Shown here: piece by piece, positions 9,768 to 18,891 of the stretch
Layout: the number at the start of each line of letters is the position of its first letter
Position numbering within the stretch: the first letter of the stretch is position 1
Assembly: GCF_009192745.1 (NCBI RefSeq)
Contig: NZ_VTFV01000004.1
Coordinates: 310,001-374,000 of the forward strand
Reading direction: 5' to 3'
From: Arthrobacter citreus
GTDB taxonomy: Bacteria > Actinomycetota > Actinomycetes > Actinomycetales > Micrococcaceae
Length of the DNA: 64,000 nucleotides
Translations under genes and position numbers: made by a program
Notes under the pieces: generated by a model
Told to the model about the DNA's origin: nothing
Seen by the model: only the letters and a program-made list of their open reading frames with translations
The model's database searches: none

Positions 9768-10494
9768 GACTTTGCGCCGCGGAACGTCACTGCCCGGGGG
9801 GAAGCGGCCCCGGCGGGCCGGCGGGCGGACCGCAGTGATCCTGGGGCTTGCGCTATCCGTGCTGCTGCTTGCCTCAGGAGCGATGCTGTCCCGGCTTCCC
9901 GGCGGCGGCGGAGCGGTTCCGGTCCCCGCGTACCCGCAGGCCGCCGCAACGCCTGTCTCAGAAGGGCCGGCAGCGCCGGGAGGACCGGCTCCGCAGCGGA
10001 CTGCCGCTGTGCCGAATTCCCTTCCCCCGGCTCCGGCACCGGATCCCGGCCGCCCATTGGAAGTGCCTCCCGGCGCGGCGGGGCCCGCAGGGGGGCCGTT
10101 GCCTGCCTCGCGCGAACTGCCCAAACCGGACACCCTGCTGTCCCTTCCGCTGCCGCCCGCGGACTCCGCCCAGGGGCGCCTCGTACATAACTTCCCCGGG
10201 ACCCTGGTGCCGCCGGCACCGGCGTCGACCATCATCTCTTCATCTGTGGCCTCCTCGGGCAACACGCTCCAGGCAGGGTTAAACGGCACGGGCGAAGCCG
10301 CAGCCGTACTGGCCTTTTACGCTGACCACTTCGGTGCCCTGGGATTCCATGCCGGTTCCATCGAAGCTGCCGGCGGAACCACCACGGCTTCCTGGTCCTA
10401 CGGCAACAGCTCGGTCACCGTAATCACCGGGGCCGCCGCGTCAGGGGCCGGGCCGGGGTACTTTGTCTTCGCCGTCCTGCGGGCCAGCCGGTAG
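9757..10494 (+). CDS. Membrane-anchored Pro/Ala-rich protein, function unknown
   Basis: About 245 residues. A short Arg-rich N-terminus is followed by one hydrophobic segment (AVILGLALSVLLLASGAML), then about 120 residues rich in Pro, Ala and Gly, then a compact C-terminal domain of about 85 residues (AAAVLAFYADHFGALGF, TASWSYGNSSVTVITG). This suggests a single-pass or secreted protein with a wall-spanning linker. I recognise no family. The start is uncertain: TTG 9757 overlaps the preceding gene by 11 bases, and TTG 9772 lies just after its stop. Neither has a strong ribosome site, so coupling to the glycosyltransferase is likely. The MFS gene follows after 6 bases. Confidence 0.65.
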   Translation: MRPETLRRGTSLPGGKRPRRAGGRTAVILGLALSVLLLASGAMLSRLPGGGGAVPVPAYPQAAATPVSEGPAAPGGPAPQRTAAVPNSLPPAPAPDPGRPLEVPPGAAGPAGGPLPASRELPKPDTLLSLPLPPADSAQGRLVHNFPGTLVPPAPASTIISSSVASSGNTLQAGLNGTGEAAAVLAFYADHFGALGFHAGSIEAAGGTTTASWSYGNSSVTVITGAAASGAGPGYFVFAVLRASR

Positions 10495-10500
10495 AAGCCG

Positions 10501-11865
10501 ATGTACCTGTCACTGGCCGATCAGCGAGCACGCCGCAGGGGCCGCCAAACCTCCGCCGCCGTGCCCTTCCGGCTCTCTCCCGTGATCATCTGGCTGGGCA
10601 TCGTCAGTATGCTCACTGACATTTCCTCCGAAGCCGCAGCTGCGGTGCTGCCGGTGTACCTAACAGGCGCGCTCGGTCTTTCAATCCTTGCGTACGGTTT
10701 CCTGGACGGACTGCAGCAGGGCGTCAGCGCAGTGGTCCGGATTGCTGCGGGCTGGACCTCTGACGCGGTGGACCGGCCCAAGTGGGTGGCTGCGGCCGGC
10801 TATGGGCTGTCCGTGGCAGCGCGGGCAGGACTGCTTTTTTCCGTTTCAGTGGGCGCGGTGGCCTCCGTCATCGCTGTGGACCGGATCGGCAAGGGTATCC
10901 GGACCGCACCGCGGGACGCGCTGATCACCGCCGCGGCGCAGCCGGAGCACCTGGCCCGTTCCTTCGGCGTCCACCGGATGCTGGACACGATTGGTGCCAC
11001 TGCCGGACCGCTCCTGGCCTTCGGGGTGCTCCTGCTGATACCGCAGGGATACACCACGGTGTTCGTGTTCTCTCTGGGCGCTGCGGTACTGGGGGCAGCA
11101 GTGCTGGTTCTGCTGGTACCAAACCTGCGGTCCAATTCTGGCCGGGCCACCGCCGGCGCCGGGACACAGGCCGGCACACGAAGTCAGGCCGGCTCAGGAC
11201 CCCAGGCCAGCCCAGGAACCCCCGCCCGCACGGTGCGGCGGCCCGGGGACCGGCAGGGCAGGCGCAGATCCCTGCGGTCCCTGGACACGCCTCTTGTCCG
11301 GCGCCTGCTGCTGGCGGCGGGCCTTCTTTCCGTGCTGAGCGTGGGTGACGGGTTCCTCTATCTGCTCCTGCTGACCTCCGGAGGCTTCAACCCGGTGTGG
11401 TTCCCGCTGCTGTTCGTCGGAACCAACGCTGCATATCTGCTTCTCGCCGTCCCGTGCGGGCGGGCGGCCGACCGGTGGGGAAGGCACCGCGTCTTCCTGC
11501 TGGGCCATGCGGGCCTGCTCGCCGCCTATGTATGCGCCGGATTCGGCGGACCGGCGGCCACTGTCGCTTGCCTGCTGGCCCTCGGAGCGTTCTATGCGGC
11601 AACCGACGGGGTCCTTGCTGCCCTGATGGGCGGCCTGGTGCCCGAACGCATCCGCGCCACGGGAATTGCTGCGGCCCAAACTGTGGTCGCCCTGGGCAGG
11701 CTGGTGGCATCGAGCATTTTCGGGGTCCTCTGGTACAGCCTCGGACCGCAGACAGCCCTTTGGGCAACGGCGGGAGCCCTGGCCCTGGCCCTGCCTGCCG
11801 CGGCGTGGCTGATACGTTCAGCATCCCAACGGCCGATACCCGCGGGCGGGGCGGCGGCGCATTGA
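10501..11865 (+). CDS. MFS transporter
   Basis: A 454-residue integral membrane protein with about 11-12 hydrophobic segments. The loop sequences GWTSDAVDRPKWVA and GRAADRWGRHRVFL are the two conserved MFS cytoplasmic loop motifs. The signature DRIGKGIRTAPRDALI is seen in MFS members related to multidrug or sugar efflux. The central loop (about residues 215-265) carries Gln/Ala/Gly-rich repeats and a basic stretch. It sits inside the polysaccharide locus, so precursor or metabolite export is possible, but the substrate cannot be read from sequence. Its stop overlaps the next gene's TTG start. Confidence 0.8.
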   Translation: MYLSLADQRARRRGRQTSAAVPFRLSPVIIWLGIVSMLTDISSEAAAAVLPVYLTGALGLSILAYGFLDGLQQGVSAVVRIAAGWTSDAVDRPKWVAAAGYGLSVAARAGLLFSVSVGAVASVIAVDRIGKGIRTAPRDALITAAAQPEHLARSFGVHRMLDTIGATAGPLLAFGVLLLIPQGYTTVFVFSLGAAVLGAAVLVLLVPNLRSNSGRATAGAGTQAGTRSQAGSGPQASPGTPARTVRRPGDRQGRRRSLRSLDTPLVRRLLLAAGLLSVLSVGDGFLYLLLLTSGGFNPVWFPLLFVGTNAAYLLLAVPCGRAADRWGRHRVFLLGHAGLLAAYVCAGFGGPAATVACLLALGAFYAATDGVLAALMGGLVPERIRATGIAAAQTVVALGRLVASSIFGVLWYSLGPQTALWATAGALALALPAAAWLIRSASQRPIPAGGAAAH

Positions 11866-12944
11866 TACCGCAGGGTTCCGCTCCCCCGCCGCCTTCCGGG
11901 ACGAGCGGCCCGTCGTCGGAGCTTCCTGCGCAGTCCCCGGTCCGCTGGCGGATCCTCGCGGTGGTGACTGCCGCCGTCGTTGCCGGCAGCGCCCTCTACG
12001 GATTCGCCGCATTCCAGGATTACCGCGAGCGCTCGTCCGGGGAACCACAGGTGGCAGTGCAGACATCCAGCCCGACGCCGGAGGGAACTCATCTGGTGTT
12101 CCGCAATACGGCGGCCGGCGCCGGGTACGGGCACATCGCCACGGTGCCCGTCACTAACCCCGCTGGTCCGCGGCGGATCGAGGAAGCGGTTTGTGAGCGG
12201 ATCCATGCGGCAGGCCCGGTGCGTTCCTGCCTGCAGGCCACAGCCGGTGTCCTGACCACGTTCTCCGACGTCGTCCTCGACGCCGGTGGCGGCACCCTTG
12301 CCTCCTGGCCGCTGGCAGGAATCCCCAGCCGTACCAGGGTGTCTCCAGACGGCGTCTTCGTCGCCTCCACCGCGTTCGTGACCGGACATTCCTACGCAGG
12401 AGGCGGCTTCTCCACCGAAACCCGGATCACTTCAGTGGACGGCACACAGTACGGCAACATCCAAGACTTCACCCTTATGGTCGACGGCGAAGAAGTCACC
12501 GCCGCGGACCGCAACATCTGGGGCGTCACGTTCGGTTCGGACGGAGATACCTTTTATGCCACGGCGGCCAGCGGTTCTTCCACCTGGCTGGTCCGCGGCA
12601 GCCTCTCAGCGCGAACCCTCACCGCGCTGAGGGACGGGGTGGAGTGTCCCTCGCTCTCCCCGGACGGCGAATGGATAGCTTTCAAGAAGGAAGTCTCCGG
12701 GACCGCCGCACCCCACTGGCGGATCGCGGTGCTCCGGCTGGATACCCTCAGCGAGACGGTCCTGACCGAAACACGCAGTGTTGATGACCAGGTTGAGTGG
12801 CTGGATGAGGACACGGTGCTCTACGGGCTGCCGCGGGACGGAGCTCCCGGCAGCGCTGACATCTGGGCATTGGAGAGGACCGGCGGGGAACCGTACCTGT
12901 TCATCGAACAGGCCTGGTCCCCCGCCGTCGTCCGGGAACCCTAA
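11862..12944 (+). CDS. Membrane-anchored TolB/PD40-like beta-propeller protein
   Basis: About 360 residues. A Pro-rich N-terminus and one membrane segment (ILAVVTAAVVAGSALYGFAAF, about residues 30-50) are followed by an extracellular domain with blade-like repeats (DGVECPSLSPDGEWIAFKKE, DDQVEWLDEDTVLYGLP) typical of TolB/PD40 propellers. The TTG at 11862 overlaps the MFS stop (TTGA), and the frame runs open upstream inside the MFS gene. It is probably a scaffold or ligand-binding protein at the cell surface. It is the last gene of the rightward arm and faces the leftward arm only 20 bases away. Confidence 0.7.
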   Translation: MIPQGSAPPPPSGTSGPSSELPAQSPVRWRILAVVTAAVVAGSALYGFAAFQDYRERSSGEPQVAVQTSSPTPEGTHLVFRNTAAGAGYGHIATVPVTNPAGPRRIEEAVCERIHAAGPVRSCLQATAGVLTTFSDVVLDAGGGTLASWPLAGIPSRTRVSPDGVFVASTAFVTGHSYAGGGFSTETRITSVDGTQYGNIQDFTLMVDGEEVTAADRNIWGVTFGSDGDTFYATAASGSSTWLVRGSLSARTLTALRDGVECPSLSPDGEWIAFKKEVSGTAAPHWRIAVLRLDTLSETVLTETRSVDDQVEWLDEDTVLYGLPRDGAPGSADIWALERTGGEPYLFIEQAWSPAVVREP

Positions 12945-12964
12945 GCGGCACCCGCCGGGCACTG

Positions 12965-15900
12965 CTACGGGTCCCGGCTAAAGACGACGTCCACCAGGTA
13001 CGCCGCCCCGGCCTGCGTCATGGGGAACGTCCCGGCATAGGAATAGCGCCCGCCGTTCACGGGAACCAGCAGCGGAGCCCGGCTCCGGCCGGACACAAAA
13101 CCGTCCGGAGTCGCTGAGTAGACCCCGGCCGGCGCGGTATAGGCCACCGTGTACTCAGTGCCCGGCACCAGCCTCGCAGGGACCGCCAGCGGTGCGGTCT
13201 GCCAACCGTCGGCGCCGCCGTCCGGGAACGTGACCCGCCCGAGTTCCGTGCCGGCGGCGTCGTAAAGGTACCCCGTGTGAGGGCCGGCATTGCCCTGCCC
13301 GCGGTAGAACCGCAGCGCGTTGATCCGGCCGGTCTCGGCAACCTGGAACGCGGTGCCCAGCGTAACCGGGGTCCCGTCCAGGACACGGTCGATGAGCGGG
13401 ACGTCCGTCGCGGCGTACAAGCTGCAGGGGCACGCGGTTTCCGGGGTTTGTGGCTCGGGCGGAAGCTCCCCGGGCTCAAACAGGACATCCACCAGGTAGC
13501 TGGCCGCCGAAGGGCTGGCAGGGAATCCGCCGGAGTAGGTGAAACGCCCGCCCGAGGGTTCCACGCTCAGCGGCCCGTATTCGTACGCCGCGGCGAACTG
13601 GCCCGGAGACACTGAATATGTTCCCGACGGCGAAGTGTAGGCCGCCACGTACCGCTCCCCCGCCCGGAGCGGAACGGGGGAGGCAAACCGGACGCTCTGC
13701 CAGCCGCTCACGGACTCTCCGGTAAACGTCGCTGAGGCCAGGACGGTGCCGTCGATCGTGAAGACCTGCCCGCTGTGGGTTCCGGTGTTGCCGGGTCCTT
13801 TGTAGAAACGCAGCCCCTGGAGCAATCCGTCAGCGGATGTCCGGAAGGCAGTGCCCAGCACTACCGGCGCACCGTCAGCGACCACCGGCACTGCCGGTAC
13901 CGCGTCCGGCGGGAACAGGCTGCAGCATGCGGAACCGGGGGTGGGCTCTGCAGTGGTGAAGGACCAGCTTCCGCTGCCGTCCGGCTGCAGGCCAGCCGCC
14001 GTGGCCGACAGCTGCACGGTATAACCGGCCGCACCGGCCAACGGGGAGGCGGGAGTGAATACGGCGGTGCGGGTTCCGGGGTCGTAGCCGGTCTGCCCGC
14101 GGACGGTCCTTCCGTCCGGGCCGCGGACGTCGAAAGACACGGAACCGGGGAGCACATCGTGGGAGAACACACCGGATACCGCGGTGTCCGCCGGAACCCC
14201 GGTTGCGCCGTCGGCCGGTGTCCTGGCGTGCACGCCCAGGGCGGGACCGCTCCGTTCAAACACCACGTCCACCAGGTAGCCGGAGGCGGACTTCCGCTCG
14301 GGGTAGGTTCCGCCGTAGACAAACCGGCCGCCCTCCGCCGGGACGGTCAGCGGACCAAACGTGTAGCTGCCGGCGAACTGGCCCAGGTTGGCGGAATATC
14401 CGCCCGCAGGTGAGCTGTAGGCAGCCACATATTCCTTCCCGGCCTGAACGGGCACCGGAACCGCGAAGGACGCGCTCTGCCAGCCGGAGGACGATTCACC
14501 GCTGAACGTCACCGCTGCAAGCTCTGCTCCGCCGGGGGCGAAGAGCCGTCCGGTGTGGACTCCGGTGTTGCCTGGCCCCTTGTAGAAGCGGATTCCAGTC
14601 ACGGTACCCGCGGCGTCGGGCCGGAAGGCGACGCCGAGGCTCAGCGGAATACCGTCGGAAAGCTGCGGCAGCGCCGGGATCGAGTCTTCCGTGAAGAGGC
14701 TGCACGGGCATTCGCCTTCCGCGACGGTCCGTGCGGTGGTGAAGGACCAGTTGCCTCCCGAGCCAAGGTTTCGGCCTTCAGTGTCCGTGGCAGTGAGCTC
14801 CGCGGTGTACCGGATACCTTCCTCGAGCGGATCCTGGGGCAGGAACTCAGCGGTGCGGCTGGCAGCGGAGTAACGCGTGGTCCCGGCCGCCGGAGTTCCG
14901 GCGGCATCCCTGAGCACAATGCTGACGCTCTCCCGCTGCACCTCGCGGGAGAGCACGGCGCTGATCCTGCTTCCGGCCGGGACACCGGTGGCGCCATCCG
15001 CCGGTGTGTGCGAGGACGCGGAGAGCGGGGCGTTGCTGGTGGTTTCGAAGACTGCGTCCACAAAGTAGTTCGTGTTGCGGTAGCTGTCCGCCGGGAAACG
15101 TCCGGGTGTTGTGTTGTAAACCCCGGCGGGCGGCGCTCCGAATCCTCCGGCCACTAACAGCGGGGCCGCTGTGCTGCCGTGCTGGGACCAGTAGTCAGGA
15201 GCCGTGGCGTAGTGTCCGGTCTGTGTGCTGTAGGAAACGGTGTATCCGCGGCCGGCTGTGACTCCCACCGGCTCCATGAACGCCGCCTGCTGCCAGCCGG
15301 AGACGCTCTCACCGGTGAACACAGTCGTGGCGAGCGCGTTTCCGGCGGAGTCCCACAGGGTCCCGGTGTGCTGGCCGGTGTTGGCTGCGGACTTGTAAAA
15401 GCGCACTGCGCTGATGTATCCGGAGACCGAAGGCGTGAAGCGCATCCCCACTTCCACTGCGGAACGGTCCAGGCCGTCTGCCGTTGCCGGTTCCTCGCTG
15501 CCAAGGACGGTGAAGGGTCCAGACACGGACACCGGAACGGACACCCCGGCGGCATCGAAATTTGAGCTGTCATCGATGGCGCGGGCGCGGACGGTCTGGG
15601 TATCCATGCCGTGCTGGACGTAGGTGTAGCTCCACGCGGTGGTGCCCTGCGCCGCAGACCAGGTTTCGCCGTCGTCGGTAGAGACTTCCACCCCGGCAAC
15701 CTGGCCGCCTGTATCGGCAGCGGTACCGGAGACTGTAACGCCCGACCCATTGACAACCGTGCCGCCGGGCTGGACAGAGACAATGGCCGTTGACGGGGGC
15801 ACGGTGTCAGTGCCGGCCGCTGCCCGGACCAGTACCGGGTCCAGCGTTGCCGGCAGCGCATCCATGTCCGCCAGGAGGTTCACCTGGGCCTGCTGCATCC

Positions 15901-17455
15901 TGCGGTCCGCCGGCGCTCCCCAGCCGTCATGCTCGCGGTCAAGCCCCCAGGTCCACTGCACGCTGCCGGCTGAGAACACGAGCGCTCCGCTCGGCACCCG
16001 GTACTGGGTGACATGGTGAGTGGTTGTTCCCTCGGTCACCGTATTGCCGTAATCGCGCAGGTACTGGGGCGTTGGGCCGGTGGTGGTGGAGAGCCTGGCG
16101 AGGCCGGGCGGACGGAACCCGTTGTCCAGGTCCTCGTTGGATTCGTAGCCCACTGTGTGCGCTGCCAGTTCGGTGCCCGTTCCCGGACTCTGCGAAGCAA
16201 GTTCGGTGTGCCGCCACAACCGGTATTTACCTTCTTCGGCGCTGACGGTGACGGGCAGGTCGGAGAAGTTGGCAACATAGGCGGTGCCTGTCAGGGCGTT
16301 CTCGGGGATTCCCCCGCCCTGTGCCTGCGGGGCGAAGCGGGGGTCCCGCCAGGTGCCGGTCCATTCGGGTGCCGGATCGATTTTGGTGTTCGCCCACGTC
16401 TCCTTGTAGCTGACCAGCGTCCGGTGGGCGCCGCCGTCGGTGGTTGACGGCTCATACCGGGTCCGCCAGTACATCTCGTTGCCGGAGAGGAACTGCAGGT
16501 TCACGCCTGCGTCGCGGGCCGCTTCGACGTTTTCACGCTGCGCCCCGGACCAGTATTCGTCGTGTCCCACGGAAAGGAAGACGTTGTGGTTCAGCAGTCT
16601 GTCCCCGTCACGGTCGGTATCCACCCCGGAGATGTAGGTGACGTCGTAGCCGTTCTTTTCGAGGAAACGGACCAGCGGATACTCCGCGCTGAAATAGAAG
16701 TCCCTGCCATCGTTGTCCGCGCGGGTGGTTACGGGCCGGTTGTAGCTGAGTTTGTAGGCCCGTCCGTTGGCCGCGCCGCGGTAGAAGTCGGAACCTCCGT
16801 ACGTGTTGTACGCCTGCCACGTGGGGTCCGAAGTCTGGAACACAACGTCGGCCGTGGACGCGTCGCTGCGGACGATAAAGGTGATGTGGCTGGCTCCGCC
16901 CGTGTCCGTGCGCTTGAGCAGGGCCACGTACACGCCGGAGACCGCGTCTGCCGGTACGTGCCAGGTAGCGGAGCGCTGCCAGGTCCCGCAGTCCACCAGT
17001 TCGGTGGACACGTCGCGGAGGCATTCGGGCTGGGTCTGGGGCAGTGCCGCCGACGGCGCCACGGAGGCGATGTGCCGGGCGCCCAGTCCCTGGTACCAGC
17101 CGGTGCGGTAGATATCGATGGTGTAGGCAGAGGCGTCCGTGTCCACCTTGAAGTCCAGGCTTTGCCCGGCGTCGACGCTGATATCCGTGGAGAAGCCCTG
17201 GATGCCGGGGTCCCCGGCCTTCTCTATGTCCCATTCATCCGGGTCCGCACCGGGTTTGGCGTTCTCACACACCACCGGACTGGCGGTGCACTCACCTGTC
17301 GCCCCGGCGGGGAGCAGAAGTGCATCCGGCAGCGCCAGCTGGGCCGCTGCCAGCACCGCAGCGAGTATCAGTGCCGCATGTGCCCGGCGGCGGGGCCGGG
17401 ATGAACTGTTCGGGGATGCGCTGTTCATCTGTGGTGACCTGTTCTTCACTGACAT
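12965..17455 (-). CDS. Secreted N,N-dimethylformamidase-beta-like protein with Ig-like and DUF4082 repeats
   Basis: A 1,496-residue secreted protein. A signal peptide lies in residues 1-55 (AALILAAVLAAAQLALPDALLLPAGA). Residues about 60-525 resemble the N,N-dimethylformamidase large-subunit domain (WQAYNTYGGSDFYRG, LSVGHDEYWSGAQREN). An Ig-like domain is at about 560-640. Four DUF4082 modules lie at about 650-805, 913-1065, 1177-1328 and 1338-1496, with SbsA/Big_5-type Ig domains between the first three. Each late module begins near CPCSL or CCSL and contains FYKGPGNTG...TGRL or a close variant. GTGGAGCCTTGT before ATG 17455 decides the start; the frame is open to 17548. It probably acts at the surface, perhaps binding or modifying the polymer. 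Catalysis is not shown. Confidence 0.8.
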   Translation of the reverse strand: MSVKNRSPQMNSASPNSSSRPRRRAHAALILAAVLAAAQLALPDALLLPAGATGECTASPVVCENAKPGADPDEWDIEKAGDPGIQGFSTDISVDAGQSLDFKVDTDASAYTIDIYRTGWYQGLGARHIASVAPSAALPQTQPECLRDVSTELVDCGTWQRSATWHVPADAVSGVYVALLKRTDTGGASHITFIVRSDASTADVVFQTSDPTWQAYNTYGGSDFYRGAANGRAYKLSYNRPVTTRADNDGRDFYFSAEYPLVRFLEKNGYDVTYISGVDTDRDGDRLLNHNVFLSVGHDEYWSGAQRENVEAARDAGVNLQFLSGNEMYWRTRYEPSTTDGGAHRTLVSYKETWANTKIDPAPEWTGTWRDPRFAPQAQGGGIPENALTGTAYVANFSDLPVTVSAEEGKYRLWRHTELASQSPGTGTELAAHTVGYESNEDLDNGFRPPGLARLSTTTGPTPQYLRDYGNTVTEGTTTHHVTQYRVPSGALVFSAGSVQWTWGLDREHDGWGAPADRRMQQAQVNLLADMDALPATLDPVLVRAAAGTDTVPPSTAIVSVQPGGTVVNGSGVTVSGTAADTGGQVAGVEVSTDDGETWSAAQGTTAWSYTYVQHGMDTQTVRARAIDDSSNFDAAGVSVPVSVSGPFTVLGSEEPATADGLDRSAVEVGMRFTPSVSGYISAVRFYKSAANTGQHTGTLWDSAGNALATTVFTGESVSGWQQAAFMEPVGVTAGRGYTVSYSTQTGHYATAPDYWSQHGSTAAPLLVAGGFGAPPAGVYNTTPGRFPADSYRNTNYFVDAVFETTSNAPLSASSHTPADGATGVPAGSRISAVLSREVQRESVSIVLRDAAGTPAAGTTRYSAASRTAEFLPQDPLEEGIRYTAELTATDTEGRNLGSGGNWSFTTARTVAEGECPCSLFTEDSIPALPQLSDGIPLSLGVAFRPDAAGTVTGIRFYKGPGNTGVHTGRLFAPGGAELAAVTFSGESSSGWQSASFAVPVPVQAGKEYVAAYSSPAGGYSANLGQFAGSYTFGPLTVPAEGGRFVYGGTYPERKSASGYLVDVVFERSGPALGVHARTPADGATGVPADTAVSGVFSHDVLPGSVSFDVRGPDGRTVRGQTGYDPGTRTAVFTPASPLAGAAGYTVQLSATAAGLQPDGSGSWSFTTAEPTPGSACCSLFPPDAVPAVPVVADGAPVVLGTAFRTSADGLLQGLRFYKGPGNTGTHSGQVFTIDGTVLASATFTGESVSGWQSVRFASPVPLRAGERYVAAYTSPSGTYSVSPGQFAAAYEYGPLSVEPSGGRFTYSGGFPASPSAASYLVDVLFEPGELPPEPQTPETACPCSLYAATDVPLIDRVLDGTPVTLGTAFQVAETGRINALRFYRGQGNAGPHTGYLYDAAGTELGRVTFPDGGADGWQTAPLAVPARLVPGTEYTVAYTAPAGVYSATPDGFVSGRSRAPLLVPVNGGRYSYAGTFPMTQAGAAYLVDVVFSRDP

Positions 17456-17601
17456 ACAAGGCTCCACAGCGTAAAAGTCCGGGCCGGAATGTGAGTGAGT
17501 GGACGTTACCGGCCGGTGCGTGCTTTTCGTCCCCCGCAGGCCGGACACCTGCGTGCGGGCCCGGGGAGGGGAACGCGCAGAAGGCGGGTAGTCCCCCGCC
17601 G

Positions 17602-18891
17602 CTAGCCGTCCAGGGGGAAACGGTAGATGTGGAAGGAGTACTCGTGTTCGAAGGTGTCCTCGAAGGTCCCGCCGGGGCCGGCCGCAAGGAACCGGTTTTC
17701 AAAGAGCACTTCTATCTCCGCGCTGCTGACGCCGGGCGGCAGCTTGAAGTTCCGCCCACCGGTTTGGGAGCCGCCCTCCAGCATGGCGAATACGTAGGCG
17801 TGCTCCCCCTTGACCTTGAGCATGGTGTCCAGTCCGGGACCGAAGGAATAGTCGTAGGACTGGGTATTGATCACCGGCGCCAGCTCATGGATCTGCCGAT
17901 TCACCTCCCCCACGGCCTGCACCTGCGCCCCGCCGCAGAAGCCGGGGTCCATCTGCGAGGCCCTGAAGACATTGGAGCTCTGGCAGTCCCCGGAGAAGCT
18001 CTGGTTGAAATAGAGAATGCCCCTCGCCTCATTGATCACCGCACTCATGACAGCTCCCTTGACCTGGCCCGGCTGCACATACCCTGAGTACGTCCCCTCC
18101 ACCGGGCCCCCGTTCAGGTTCTCCACGAAATGCCACAGCTGCTGCAGCTCCCCGTCAGCGGCGTCGCGGATGCGCAGGGCCTCGACGGCGCGGCCGTAGC
18201 TGGAAGCGCTCCGGCACGCCGGCCGGGTGATCTCCACCAGGTACGGACTGCGGTAAGGCTCCTGGGCGCAGTGCGGAACCGTGTACCAGTACATGTCCAT
18301 GGACACCACGTCGGTGGGACCGTTCACCAGGGCTTCGGCGTCCGCCGCGGGAAGATCATTGCTGATCACCATCTGCGTGAAGTTCGCCATCCTGAATGTC
18401 CCCGGCGGTGCCTGCGCTGCCCGCGCCTCCAGCTGGTGCACTCCGTCCGGCGGGCTGAAGCGGCCGTCCACTTCATCGTCCAGGAACGTGCCCACCCAGT
18501 TGGGGCTGCCCGGGTCGAAGGAGCCGTTGATCCTGTCCCCGATCCAATACACGCCGTTGTCCTCGAAAAGACTGAACGGAGTGCCTTCGGACATGCCGAT
18601 GTAGGTGTTGATTCCCAGGGACTTGTCATACTGCACCTCGGCGTCGGTGCTGATGCCGTTGTGCCACGCCACGACGGGAAAGAACTCCGGGTCAGTCCAC
18701 CCTGCAGCCTTTGCGTTCGGGAAGGAAGCCCAGTATTCGGACCCTCCTTCCCACGGGATGCGGGGCAGAGCCAGCCCGGGCGAAGAAGGCTCGGCCGGTG
18801 CGGGCATGGCATCGCCGCTGCATCCGGCCAGGGCAATCCCCGCGGCTGCCGCGGCAGCAGCTGCTGCCGGTACGCGCACGCCGGTCGGCAC
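17602..18891 (-). CDS. Putative glycosidase-like lipoprotein
   Basis: A 429-residue predicted lipoprotein. An Ala-rich signal sequence ends in the lipobox LAGC (Cys 24). The mature part reads like a TIM-barrel sugar-acting enzyme: FFPVVAWHNGIS, INTYIGMSEG, FLDDEVDGR, VVSMDMYWYTVP, QLWHFVENLNG and RGILYFNQSF, with acidic residues at strand ends. I cannot place it in a named GH family. GTG 18891 follows GGAGCTGTA and shares one base with the polymerase stop (TAGTG). Processing of the polymer or length control at the outer membrane face is a reasonable inference. Confidence 0.65.
   Translation of the reverse strand: MPTGVRVPAAAAAAAAAGIALAGCSGDAMPAPAEPSSPGLALPRIPWEGGSEYWASFPNAKAAGWTDPEFFPVVAWHNGISTDAEVQYDKSLGINTYIGMSEGTPFSLFEDNGVYWIGDRINGSFDPGSPNWVGTFLDDEVDGRFSPPDGVHQLEARAAQAPPGTFRMANFTQMVISNDLPAADAEALVNGPTDVVSMDMYWYTVPHCAQEPYRSPYLVEITRPACRSASSYGRAVEALRIRDAADGELQQLWHFVENLNGGPVEGTYSGYVQPGQVKGAVMSAVINEARGILYFNQSFSGDCQSSNVFRASQMDPGFCGGAQVQAVGEVNRQIHELAPVINTQSYDYSFGPGLDTMLKVKGEHAYVFAMLEGGSQTGGRNFKLPPGVSSAEIEVLFENRFLAAGPGGTFEDTFEHEYSFHIYRFPLDG

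Noticed and set aside
17456-17548. Upstream extension of the DUF4082 protein
   Set aside because: The added residues lie before a good ribosome site at ATG 17455 and would bury the signal peptide.
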